Shown here: positions 52,433-60,685 of the stretch, one piece after another
Layout: each line of letters starts with the position of its first letter
How positions within the stretch are numbered: the first letter of the stretch is position 1
Source: Clostridiaceae bacterium Marseille-Q4145
Lineage (GTDB): Bacteria > Bacillota > Clostridia > Lachnospirales > Lachnospiraceae
Assembly: GCA_018223365.1 (NCBI GenBank)
Contig: JAGTTP010000001.1
Location: 310,001-374,000, forward strand
Length of the DNA stretch: 64,000 bases
Direction: 5' to 3'
The notes under the pieces: generated by a model
Database searches by the model: none
Told to the model about the DNA's origin: nothing
Seen by the model: only the letters and a program-made list of their open reading frames with translations
Program-made: the position numbers and the translations under genes

Positions 52433-53158
52433 TCAGCCTCCAAGATATGCTTTCTGGACATCCTCGTTACTCAGCAGGTCGTCACCCTTGCCTTCGATTA
52501 CTACTTCACCATTCTGTACAACGAAGGCGTAATCACACATCTTCAAAGTATCATTTGCATTCTGCTCTACGATGATAATGGTAATTCCGGAATCAGCAAT
52601 CTGCTTTACAAAGGAGAAAATCTCCTGTACCAGCTTCGGCATCAGACCAAGGGACGGCTCATCCAGAATCAAAAGCTTCGGATTGCACATCAGTCCTCTG
52701 GCAATTGCCACCATCTGCTGCTCACCACCGGAAAGAGTTCCGGAAATCTGTTTCTTTCTCTCTTCTACTCTCGGGAACAATTCATATACATTTTTCAGTC
52801 TTCTCTGGATCTCTGCCTTATCCTTTTCCAGATAAGCGCCCATAAGAAGGTTATCTTCTACCGTCATGCCAGAGAAAAGCATACGGCCTTCAGGAACCAT
52901 GGAGATTCCTTTTGCAACCAGTTTGTGGGAAGGAAGTCCGGTAATGTCTTCGCCTTTGTAGACAACCTTGCCTCCCATTGGTTTGATTGCTCCGGTAATG
53001 GCCCGAAGCGTTGTGGATTTTCCAACGCCGTTGGAACCAAGGATTGCAAGAATTTCACCTTCACGTACCGTAAAATTGATTCCATGCAGAACAGACATCC
53101 CATTGTATCCGGCTTTCAGATCTGTGACTTCCAGGATTATTTCTTTTTTATTCTCCAT
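52433..53158 (-). CDS. ABC transporter ATP-binding protein, LivF-type
   Basis: 241 residues. Walker A GSNGVGKST, Q-loop, signature LSGGEQQMVAIARG and Walker B LLILDEPSLGL are all intact; VREGEILAILG and PEGRMLFSGMTVEDNLLMGAY are LivF-specific. Powers the HAAT-type importer. The gene start overlaps the livG-type gene end by 11 bases. Confidence 0.93.
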   Translation of the reverse strand: MENKKEIILEVTDLKAGYNGMSVLHGINFTVREGEILAILGSNGVGKSTTLRAITGAIKPMGGKVVYKGEDITGLPSHKLVAKGISMVPEGRMLFSGMTVEDNLLMGAYLEKDKAEIQRRLKNVYELFPRVEERKKQISGTLSGGEQQMVAIARGLMCNPKLLILDEPSLGLMPKLVQEIFSFVKQIADSGITIIIVEQNANDTLKMCDYAFVVQNGEVVIEGKGDDLLSNEDVQKAYLGG

Positions 53159-53882
53159 CTTCCTTTGCTCCTCCTCCCAGATATGCGCTGATTACTTCCG
53201 GATTGGAAATAACTTCTTCCGGAGTTCCGATTGTCAGAAGTTTTCCGGATACAAGAACAACTACCCGTTTGGAAACGTTCATAACAACGTCCATGTTATG
53301 CTCGATGGTCAGAATTGCAACTCCTGTGGAGTTAATCTTTCTGATCAGATCTACGGATGCTTTTCTTTCAGTTGCATTTAAGCCTGCCATTGTCTCATCC
53401 AGCAGCAGAAGTTTCGGATCGGTTGCCATGGCTCTGGCAATTTCCAGACGTTTCTTCTGAGGAACGTTTAACTTGCCTGCCAGTTCATATTTAATATCAG
53501 CAATTCCGCAAAGTTCCAGGATTTCATCCACATGAGCCATTGCTTCGTCCATATCGTTTCGTTTGCAGAGGGCTCCGATCAGGACATTTTCAAACACTTT
53601 CAGTTCTACCAGTGACTGAGGAATCTGGAATGTTCTTCCAATTCCAAGTTTGCAGATATCGTGAGGTTTCATCGTTGTAATATCTTTTCCACCGAAAATG
53701 ATATTTCCTTCTGTCAAAGGATGAGCACCACTGATGGAATTGAACAGTGTTGTTTTTCCTGCTCCGTTCGGTCCTACCACACCGACGATCTCGCCTTCAT
53801 CCACATCAAAAGTTACTTTTTCGTTGGCAACCAGACCGCCGAAGCGTTTTGTCGCATTTTTAACTTCCAGAATCTTACTCAT
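53148..53882 (-). CDS. ABC transporter ATP-binding protein, LivG-type, with atypical signature motif
   Basis: 244 residues. Walker A GPNGAGKTT and H-loop LTIEHNMDVVM are normal and GIGRTFQIPQSLVELKVFENVLIGA is LivG-like. The ABC signature, usually LSYGQQRRLEIARA, reads LNVPQKKRLEIARA, lacking the Ser and Gly; Walker B is LLLLDETMAGLN. I recall related LivG variants with such Q-x-KRLE signatures, so this may mark a subfamily rather than a defect. Overlaps the LivM-type gene by four bases. Confidence 0.92.
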   Translation of the reverse strand: MSKILEVKNATKRFGGLVANEKVTFDVDEGEIVGVVGPNGAGKTTLFNSISGAHPLTEGNIIFGGKDITTMKPHDICKLGIGRTFQIPQSLVELKVFENVLIGALCKRNDMDEAMAHVDEILELCGIADIKYELAGKLNVPQKKRLEIARAMATDPKLLLLDETMAGLNATERKASVDLIRKINSTGVAILTIEHNMDVVMNVSKRVVVLVSGKLLTIGTPEEVISNPEVISAYLGGGAKEDGE

Positions 53883-54889
53883 ACGTTGCCTCCTGCTACT
53901 TCACTTTTTGTCTTGGCTGCTTCTCTTTTTTCAAACCATTTGTTAAAGATGGAAAGAATACCACCCGGGATAAAGAGAACGATCAGGATAACCAGTACTC
54001 CATAGAGGATCAGGTCAAGTCCGCCGTACTGTCCCAGATAAACACGGGAGTACTCAGAAATCGTTGTCAGCACGATTGCTCCGAGGATCGGTCCTTCTAC
54101 GGTTCCAACACCACCCATAACTGCGGTCAGTACGATCATCATGGAAATATTCAGCGTCATAATCGTTGCCGGGTCAATGTACAGAAGGAACTGTGCATAC
54201 AGGCTGCCGCCGATACTTACGATGGCTGCACTCATGATGTAAGCCCGGTTTTTATATTTTGCAACATCGATTCCTACACTTTCTGCTGCCATCTCATTTC
54301 CTTTGATGGTTCTGAGATAGTAGAAGAATTTAGATTTGTCGAGGATCTTAATCAATACCAGAATTGCTACTACGAAGATCAGGAATACATAGTAGTAATT
54401 CAGCGGGTTTTTAAACTGCATATACAGATATTCGTTTACGCCTTTGGTGTAAATGTAAACACCGGTTGCACCGCCGACCCATTTCCAGTTGACGAAAATG
54501 ATTCGTGCACACTCTGCAAGAGCCATGGTAGAAATTGCAAATACATGACCTTTCAGTCTCAGAAGCGGTTTACCAAAGATAAACGCTACTACCATGGAAA
54601 TGACAGCTCCGAGCCAGATGCTGATCCACGGAGAGATTTTCCAGTACTGGCAGGTAATTGCTACTGTGTAAGCACCGATTCCATAGAAAAGGCTGTGTCC
54701 GTTGGAAACCTGACCGCAGTAACCACCGATGACGTTCCATCCCATACCTACAACTGCCCATACCATAATCAGAGATAACAGGTTCCATACAAAACGTACT
54801 CTTACAATCTGCGGGAACAGGATTGCAACAATCAGACAGGCAATCAGTCCCAGAAACCATTTCTTGTTGTTTCCAATCACTTTTTTCAT
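53879..54889 (-). CDS. Branched-chain-type ABC transporter permease, LivM-type
   Basis: 336 residues with eight to nine hydrophobic segments. LivM landmarks: WNVIGGYCGQVSNGHSLFYGIGAY, RLKGHVFAISTMALAE, and the EAA-like cytoplasmic loop TIKGNEMAAESVGIDVAKYKNRAYIMSAAI, then GGVGTVEGPILGAIVL. Forms the channel with the LivH-type protein encoded two bases upstream. Confidence 0.92.
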   Translation of the reverse strand: MKKVIGNNKKWFLGLIACLIVAILFPQIVRVRFVWNLLSLIMVWAVVGMGWNVIGGYCGQVSNGHSLFYGIGAYTVAITCQYWKISPWISIWLGAVISMVVAFIFGKPLLRLKGHVFAISTMALAECARIIFVNWKWVGGATGVYIYTKGVNEYLYMQFKNPLNYYYVFLIFVVAILVLIKILDKSKFFYYLRTIKGNEMAAESVGIDVAKYKNRAYIMSAAIVSIGGSLYAQFLLYIDPATIMTLNISMMIVLTAVMGGVGTVEGPILGAIVLTTISEYSRVYLGQYGGLDLILYGVLVILIVLFIPGGILSIFNKWFEKREAAKTKSEVAGGNV

Positions 54890-54891
54890 TC

Positions 54892-55752
54892 TTACTTACC
54901 TCCGAAGATTCCTTTGGGTTTGAACTGTACGATCAGCAGGAATGCGATACAGATACCCACATATTTGAAGGAAGGGCTGAAATAAACGCCGGTAAGTGAA
55001 TCGGCCAGTCCCATGATCATGCCTCCAACCAGTGCGCCCGGGATACTTCCGAAGCCTCCCATAACGACTGCGATAAATGCAAACAACTGGAAATTGGCAC
55101 CTACACTCGGATATACATAATAGTAATAAGTAAGTGCACATCCGGCTGCTCCTGCAACTGCTGCGGAAAGTCCAAAGGCCAGTGCATAGGCTTTTTCGGA
55201 GTTGATTCCCACCAGTCCGGCTGCTGTCTTGTTCATGGATGTTGCCCGGATTGCTTTTCCCGCTTTGGTCTTATTCAGGAACCAGAACATGAAGCCTGCC
55301 ACACACATACAGATGACGAAGGGAACCAGTTTGTTCTTTGCCATTACGATAAAGCCAAGATCAATACTTCCGCTGATTGCCACATGCTGGATGGTTCTGA
55401 AGTCGCCCTTGAAGAACAGCAGTGCCAGGTTAATCAGTACCATACTGAGTGCGAAGGTAATAAGTCGCTGTCCAAGTATCGGACCTCTCAGTGCTTTTGC
55501 GATGATCAGTTTGTAGATGAATACACCTATACAGAACATGATAATCATACAAAACGGTAAGGATGCAATTGGGTCAAGTCCCAGGTAAAGATTTAAGTAG
55601 AACGCGCAATACATGGCGATCATTAAAAACTCTCCCTGTGAGAAACTTAAGATTCCCATTACGCCCCATACCAGAGCTACACCCATAGCGACCAGCGCCA
55701 GAGCCGAACCATTAATGATTCCTTCGTACACTGCTTGTAGAAAAATACTCAT
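54892..55752 (-). CDS. Branched-chain-type ABC transporter permease, LivH-type
   Basis: 286 residues, about eight membrane helices. LivH landmarks: GIINGSALALVAMGVALVWGVMGILSFSQGEFLM, the loop KAGKAIRATSMNKTAAGLVGINSEKAYALAFGLSAAVAGAAG, and GGFGSIPGALVGGMIMG. First gene of the large Liv-sugar operon running to 46164; an AGGAGG ribosome site and a strong promoter (55801-55829) lie in front. Confidence 0.93.
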   Translation of the reverse strand: MSIFLQAVYEGIINGSALALVAMGVALVWGVMGILSFSQGEFLMIAMYCAFYLNLYLGLDPIASLPFCMIIMFCIGVFIYKLIIAKALRGPILGQRLITFALSMVLINLALLFFKGDFRTIQHVAISGSIDLGFIVMAKNKLVPFVICMCVAGFMFWFLNKTKAGKAIRATSMNKTAAGLVGINSEKAYALAFGLSAAVAGAAGCALTYYYYVYPSVGANFQLFAFIAVVMGGFGSIPGALVGGMIMGLADSLTGVYFSPSFKYVGICIAFLLIVQFKPKGIFGGK

Positions 55753-55800
55753 TAGCAGTTTACCTCCTTTTCTTTTGTTTCCGTGTTTTGATTTAATGAA

Positions 55801-55829
55801 ATTCTACCATATTCATGTTTGAATATCAA
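55801..55829 (-). promoter_or_regulatory. Promoter/operator region of the Liv-sugar operon
   Basis: Minus strand TTGATA (55824-55829), 17-base spacer, TAGAAT (55801-55806). The spacer and about 30 bases upstream (to about 55857) closely resemble the region in front of the dehydrogenase operon (61803-61861), including CTACCATATT and CAA..TATTTTT.TTTGTTTT.AAGATTTT on the plus strand; likely a shared DeoR operator. Confidence 0.7.
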
Positions 55830-55950
55830 GTATTTTTGTTTGTTTTTAAGATTTTCATGTTTGTTTCCAAAATTTTCGTCGTCAAATGTGTAAAACGGCA
55901 TATATTTTTGTGCAAAATGCTGTTTCCCGAATTTTTTCTGTTGTTTTTGT

Positions 55951-55988
55951 GAAAAAAGGTCATTCTGCTCTCATGCAGAATGACCTTC
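55951..55988 (-). terminator. Terminator after DeoR paralog B
   Basis: AAGGTCATTCTGC and GCAGAATGACCTT pair perfectly around a six-base loop; TTTTTTC follows on the minus strand. It separates the two operons; the rest of the 55753-56025 gap is A/T-rich promoter DNA. Confidence 0.92.
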
Positions 55989-56025
55989 CATTCACTTTTC
56001 GCTCTTATTTTATTGCATTTCAGGA

Positions 56026-56790
56026 TTACAATGGATAAACAACCTCCACATGGCTGTCTGCAAGCAGTTCCAGCCATTCCTGAGAAGGCTTTTGGTCTGT
56101 GATTACAGTATCAATTTCCTTAATATCTGCCAGTTTCGAGAATCCAACACAGCCAAATTTACTATGATCCGCCAGAAGATAGATCTTATTCCCCTGTTCA
56201 AGCAAAGATTTCTTCATTTCAATCTCCACTTCATGGGAATCAAAAATTCCACCATCTTTGGAAATTCCCTTGCAGCTCATAAACACCATTTCCAGATGAT
56301 ACTCCTGTACCATGTTTTTCGCCGCCCCTCCCTGCAGAGAATAGGACTGGCGGTTAATATAACCGCCGGTAGACAGAAGCCCGTAGCGGGATCCTGCCAT
56401 ATCACAGATCGCTTTTGCGGAATTCGTCAGCACCAGAAGATCCTCCCGGTTTTTCAGCTTTTCCAGTAATTCCATGGACGTGGAACTGGCATCGCAGCCA
56501 ATACTGGCTCCAAAAGGAATCCGATCAGCTGCCAGTCCCGCAATGATACGTTTTGCTTCCGCATTGGTGTTTTCGCGTTTCAGGAAACTAATTTTTTCAG
56601 ACAAATCCGCCTGTGTGATCACGGCACCTCCATGGGTTCTGGTCAGAAAGCTCTCCTGTTCCAGTTTTTCCAGGTCCCGGCGGATCGTCTCCGGCGTTAC
56701 TGCCAGTTGTACGCTTAGCTCTGATACAGATACCTTACGCTCCGTCTGCATAATCTGTCGAATTTGTTCCAGCCGTTCCTTCTGCGCCAT
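56026..56790 (-). CDS. DeoR/GlpR-family transcriptional regulator (paralog B)
   Basis: 254 residues. HTH VSELSVQLAVTPETIRRDLEKLEQES and sensor domain GCDASSTSMELL, VLTNSAKAICDM, KDGGIFDSHEVEIEMKK, LLADHSKFGCVGFSK. About half its residues match paralog A at 45245. It is the last gene of the dehydrogenase operon, 20 bases after the PfkB kinase, so it probably controls that operon and, from the shared promoter sequence, also the Liv-sugar operon. Confidence 0.92.
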   Translation of the reverse strand: MAQKERLEQIRQIMQTERKVSVSELSVQLAVTPETIRRDLEKLEQESFLTRTHGGAVITQADLSEKISFLKRENTNAEAKRIIAGLAADRIPFGASIGCDASSTSMELLEKLKNREDLLVLTNSAKAICDMAGSRYGLLSTGGYINRQSYSLQGGAAKNMVQEYHLEMVFMSCKGISKDGGIFDSHEVEIEMKKSLLEQGNKIYLLADHSKFGCVGFSKLADIKEIDTVITDQKPSQEWLELLADSHVEVVYPL

Positions 56791-56810
56791 ATGATCCCCC
56801 TTGTATATCC

Positions 56811-57776
56811 TTATTTTGTCAGAGTAAGGTAATCACGGTAACGTGTTTCTACCTGTTCCCTGTCTTTTACGCCATCCGTAGCGCCTACTGCCTCCACAGC
56901 AATCGAAGCCGTGCAGTTTGCAAGCTCTGCGCACTCCTTCAAAGACTTGCCCTCCAGAAGACCACAGATAAATCCGGAAGCGAAGTTATCTCCTGCACCG
57001 GTTGTATCAATACAATCAGACTTCGGATAACCTGGCACGATAAAGCTTTCCTTTGCATTTTTCACAAGGCAGCCTTTCTTGCCGATTTTAATCAGAACAT
57101 TCTTTACACCCAGTCCAATCAGCACGTCCGCAATTTCTTCCACGTCTTCTTTCCCGGTCAGCCTGCTGGCCTCTTCGTAATTCGGGAAGAAATAATCAAT
57201 ATAAGCCAAGGACTCTTTGATGTCTTCCAGTGTCTCGCCCCGCTTCGGTCCTACCATATCCACGCAGATCACCATATTCTGCTCCTTTGCCTTTTTGAAC
57301 AAAGGAAGCATCAGACTCTGATCCAGCTGCGGATTATTGAAAATACTGGCAAAAGAAAGAATACCTGCACCATTTACCGCATCCAGATCCACATCCTCCG
57401 GTGAGAAGGTCCAGATACTGCCGCTGCGGTTATTAATAAAGGTACGTTCACCGTCCTCACAGATCAGGCCGATATTAATACCCGTCACCTTCTCTTTATC
57501 CTGTTTGATGTGAGCAGTATCAATGTTATTTTTTTTGCAGTGTTCCATAATCATGGAACCAATCATATCGTCACCAAAGCAGCTGATGAGCTTTACTTTA
57601 TGTCCCAGACGGGTAATAATGGTCGCCTCATTCAGTGCATCACCGCCTACGGACCACACCATTTCCTTCGCCGGGTAGGACGCTACATCCAGAAGGTCTT
57701 TCCCAATGGGATAGACCTGGAGATCCATATGGGCCGCACCCACGATCACCACATCGCAATCGTTGTTTTTACTCAT
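56811..57776 (-). CDS. PfkB-family carbohydrate kinase
   Basis: 321-residue ribokinase-fold enzyme. VGAAHMDLQVYPIG and VGGDALNEATIITRLG form the substrate side, NYEEASRLTG the middle signature, and DTTGAGDNFASGF (PfkB signature 2, catalytic Asp) the ATP/anion hole. Likely phosphorylates a ketose or keto-acid made by the dehydrogenases and then split by the GatY-type aldolase; the exact sugar is unknown. Confidence 0.91.
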   Translation of the reverse strand: MSKNNDCDVVIVGAAHMDLQVYPIGKDLLDVASYPAKEMVWSVGGDALNEATIITRLGHKVKLISCFGDDMIGSMIMEHCKKNNIDTAHIKQDKEKVTGINIGLICEDGERTFINNRSGSIWTFSPEDVDLDAVNGAGILSFASIFNNPQLDQSLMLPLFKKAKEQNMVICVDMVGPKRGETLEDIKESLAYIDYFFPNYEEASRLTGKEDVEEIADVLIGLGVKNVLIKIGKKGCLVKNAKESFIVPGYPKSDCIDTTGAGDNFASGFICGLLEGKSLKECAELANCTASIAVEAVGATDGVKDREQVETRYRDYLTLTK

Positions 57777-57799
57777 ATCTATCCTCCAATTCCACCGGA

Positions 57800-58780
57800 T
57801 TATTTATCCAGTGCTTCTGCCATATCGCGGATCAGTGCCACATCCTCTGCGGACAGTTCAACTTCTGTACAGCGTACGTTTTTAATGATATTTTTCACCT
57901 TGCTGGCTCCGCTTAAGAGTACCACTTTCTCATCCTGTGCCAGAATCCATGCCATATTAATATCTGCCGGTGTGCAGTTGTATTTCTCACACAGCGGTTT
58001 CAGCTGATCCAGATAATCAAATACCTTCGGCAGATTTTCCGGCTGGAACCATTTCTTGTTGCACTGTGCGCCTACCGGCTGGTAATCTCTCGGAAGGGCA
58101 CCGCTTAACAGACCCATTTCCAGAGGAGAATATGCCTGAAGTACCACACCGTGCTCTTTGCAGATCGGAAGAAGTTCTTTTTCCACGCCGCGGTCCAGGA
58201 CAGAATATTTTGCCTGCACAATATCAAGATCGCCATATTTCAGGTATTCCTCTACCTGCTCCGGTGTTACGTTTGCAGCACCGATGGCTCTGATCTTTCC
58301 TTTTTCTTTCAGTGTGTTGAGCACTTCCATGGTCTCTCCGATCGGAGTATAGAACGGCTCTACAGACTGCCAATGGGACATATAGATATCCACATAGTCC
58401 ACGCCCAGACGCTCCAGGGATTTGTCGATCTCATCCAGTACAGATTCTTTAGACAGATTCCAGTACAGCTGTCTTCCGTTTACTTTATTGAAGAGAGATC
58501 CCTCACGATCCCATACCACACCAAACTTGGTTTCCAGAATGATCTCCTCACGGTTCATGCCTTTCAGGGCTTTTCCGATGATCCGCTCACTCTGTCCGAA
58601 GTTATAGCCCGGAGCTGTATCAATCAGGTTGACTCCAAGCTTCGGAGCTTCCTGAATGGTTTCAATGCAGGCTGCCTCATCTTTGTCGCCGCCCCATGCG
58701 GAGCCGCCGCCGATGGCCCAGGTTCCAAGACCCATTCTGCATACCGGTTTGTCCAGTTTTCCAATTTTGATTGTTTTCAT
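57800..58780 (-). CDS. Aldo/keto reductase
   Basis: 326 residues, NAD(P)H-dependent (beta/alpha)8 reductase. Catalytic tetrad: Asp and Tyr in LIDTAPGYNFGQSE, Lys in LETKFG and His in YMSHWQS. The cofactor end has GASKVKNIIKNV. Could reduce the aldehyde released by the aldolase or interconvert sugar and polyol. ATG at 58780 lies one base after the GatY-type gene stop and uses its end as ribosome site; a start at 58798 would overlap that gene. Confidence 0.9.
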   Translation of the reverse strand: MKTIKIGKLDKPVCRMGLGTWAIGGGSAWGGDKDEAACIETIQEAPKLGVNLIDTAPGYNFGQSERIIGKALKGMNREEIILETKFGVVWDREGSLFNKVNGRQLYWNLSKESVLDEIDKSLERLGVDYVDIYMSHWQSVEPFYTPIGETMEVLNTLKEKGKIRAIGAANVTPEQVEEYLKYGDLDIVQAKYSVLDRGVEKELLPICKEHGVVLQAYSPLEMGLLSGALPRDYQPVGAQCNKKWFQPENLPKVFDYLDQLKPLCEKYNCTPADINMAWILAQDEKVVLLSGASKVKNIIKNVRCTEVELSAEDVALIRDMAEALDK

Positions 58781-58781
58781 A

Positions 58782-59618
58782 TTAGTTCGCCTTTCCATCT
58801 GCGCCGAAGAGTACGATCTTCTCGGATGCTCTCTGTTTTACTGCTGCACGTACGAAACGCTCCAGTTCCAGGAAGCTTACATCGGTATGCTCACGGATGG
58901 CATCCATGGCTGCCTGGCAAAGCTCTGTATGGATGTTAATCTTTGTAATTCCAAGGCTGATAGCGGTTCTGATATCCTCATCGCCGATACCGGATGCGCC
59001 ATGAAGTACCAGCGGAACGCTGACTGCATCGCGGACTTTTTCTACTACCTCGAAGTTCAGCTTCGGTTCGGAAGTGTAAACACCATGCTGATTTCCGATG
59101 GCAACTGCCAGAGAATCACAGTTGGTACGCTCTACAAACTCTGCTGCCTGGTTCGGATCGGTATATTTGTAGTTTGCCAGTGCCTCTTCGTAAATGGTCT
59201 CATTTCCTACATGGCCAAGCTCTGCCTCTACCGGCACTCCCAGCGGATGGAAATAATCAACAACCTCTTTGGTCAGGCGGATATTTTCCTCAAAATCATA
59301 GGCAGAAGCATCTCTCATGACAGAGTTCATACCATGATTGTATGCATTCTGTACGATCTCCATGCTGCGGCCATGATCCCAGTGAGTAATAACCGGAACG
59401 GTTGCTTTCTTTGCCATGGATTCCATCATCCAGCAGAAGTCTTCAAAAGAAGTATTTCCGACAAAACCGGTACCAAAAGAAATGATAACCGGTGCTCTCA
59501 ACTCCTCAGCTGCGTCCATAACGCCCATGAGCATCTCTGCATTCCATACATTGAAATGCGGAATTGCATAATGTCCTGCTTTTGCTTTTTCTTCCCAGTA
59601 TCTGATATTTGCTAACAT
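58782..59618 (-). CDS. Class II ketose-bisphosphate aldolase (GatY/KbaY family), copy 2
   Basis: 278 residues. Zinc-enzyme segments: THWDHGRSMEIVQNA (HxDH), VMRDASAYDFEENIRLT, EAELGHVGNE, AVAIGNQHGVY and LVLHGASGIGDED, with KINIHTELCQAA at the phosphate site. The pattern GxxHGVY is as in tagatose- and fructose-bisphosphate aldolases. Follows the PfkB kinase logic: ketose, ketose phosphate, triose phosphates. Distinct from copy 1 at 47105. Confidence 0.9.
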   Translation of the reverse strand: MLANIRYWEEKAKAGHYAIPHFNVWNAEMLMGVMDAAEELRAPVIISFGTGFVGNTSFEDFCWMMESMAKKATVPVITHWDHGRSMEIVQNAYNHGMNSVMRDASAYDFEENIRLTKEVVDYFHPLGVPVEAELGHVGNETIYEEALANYKYTDPNQAAEFVERTNCDSLAVAIGNQHGVYTSEPKLNFEVVEKVRDAVSVPLVLHGASGIGDEDIRTAISLGITKINIHTELCQAAMDAIREHTDVSFLELERFVRAAVKQRASEKIVLFGADGKAN

Positions 59619-59629
59619 ATTTCTCTCTC

Positions 59630-60673
59630 CTATTCTGCTATTTTAATGACACCTTTGATAATCTCAGATTTTCTGCTCAGAGATTCCTCAAATGCGCGCT
59701 GTACATCTTTGTAATCATAAATATCCGTTACCATGGATTTCACATCAAAACGTCCGGATGAAATTGCTTCAATGGTCATGGGATAATTATTTGCATAACG
59801 GAATACTGTCTGAATCTTCACTTCTCTGTTAATGCTCAGGAAGTTTACCGGAGTATCTCCCGGAACCGTTCCCACAATCATAATTCTTCCGCCGCGCATT
59901 ACCAGCTTTGTGGTCTGTGCTGCAGTTGCTCTTGCGCCTGCAGTCTCAAATACGATATCTGCGCCCAGCTCGCCAAGAATCTCTTTTGCACGTGCTACGG
60001 TATCTTCTTTTCCGCCGTTGATAGTTTCCATAGCACCCAGCTTTTTCGCCATGTTCAGGCGTTTCTCAATCATGTCTACTACAACGATTTCCGTAGCACC
60101 CATAACACGGCAGGCCTGCAGCGTCATCAGGCCGATGCAGCCTGCTCCCAGAATCACAATCTTCTTACCCGGCTTTACATCTGCTTCCATGGCTGCATGC
60201 ATACCAACAGCTGCCGGTTCTACCAGTGCGCCTTCCATAGTATCCATGTTGTCCGGAAGTTTGTAAGTCAGTGTCTCCGGGTGAGTAATGTAATTGGTCA
60301 GTGCTCCGCGGTAATTAGGCTGTGTTGCCAGGAAATCCACATCCGGGCAGATATTGTAATGTCCGGACAGGCAGAATTTGCACTTTCCGCAGGGAATACC
60401 CGGTTCAATATTGACCCGGTCACCCACTTTGATTTTCTTTACTTTAGAACCAACACTTACTACGGTACCTCCGCACTCATGTCCGAGACCGATCTTCTGG
60501 TTCGGATCTTTCGGCGGAATAAACGGACCGCTTTCAAATCCATGAATGTCCGATCCACAGATTCCCACATATTCCACCTTCAGGAGCACCTCATCATCCT
60601 TCGGCTCCGGCATGGGCGCATCCTGTATTTTCATGGTACCTGGTGTTACAAGAATTGCTTCTGTATTCTTCAT
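59630..60673 (-). CDS. Zinc-dependent polyol-type dehydrogenase (MDR superfamily), copy 1
   Basis: 347 residues. Resembles sorbitol/xylitol dehydrogenases: catalytic zinc ligands in VGICGSDIHGF and GLGHECGG, structural zinc Cys cluster PCGKCKFCLSGHYNIC, LVEPAAVGMHA, and Rossmann VILGAGCIGLM. Likely oxidises a polyol to a ketose with NAD. Twelve bases after the second dehydrogenase gene and 11 before the aldolase gene in the same operon. Confidence 0.9.
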   Translation of the reverse strand: MKNTEAILVTPGTMKIQDAPMPEPKDDEVLLKVEYVGICGSDIHGFESGPFIPPKDPNQKIGLGHECGGTVVSVGSKVKKIKVGDRVNIEPGIPCGKCKFCLSGHYNICPDVDFLATQPNYRGALTNYITHPETLTYKLPDNMDTMEGALVEPAAVGMHAAMEADVKPGKKIVILGAGCIGLMTLQACRVMGATEIVVVDMIEKRLNMAKKLGAMETINGGKEDTVARAKEILGELGADIVFETAGARATAAQTTKLVMRGGRIMIVGTVPGDTPVNFLSINREVKIQTVFRYANNYPMTIEAISSGRFDVKSMVTDIYDYKDVQRAFEESLSRKSEIIKGVIKIAE

Positions 60674-60685
60674 ATCAGGTCTCCT

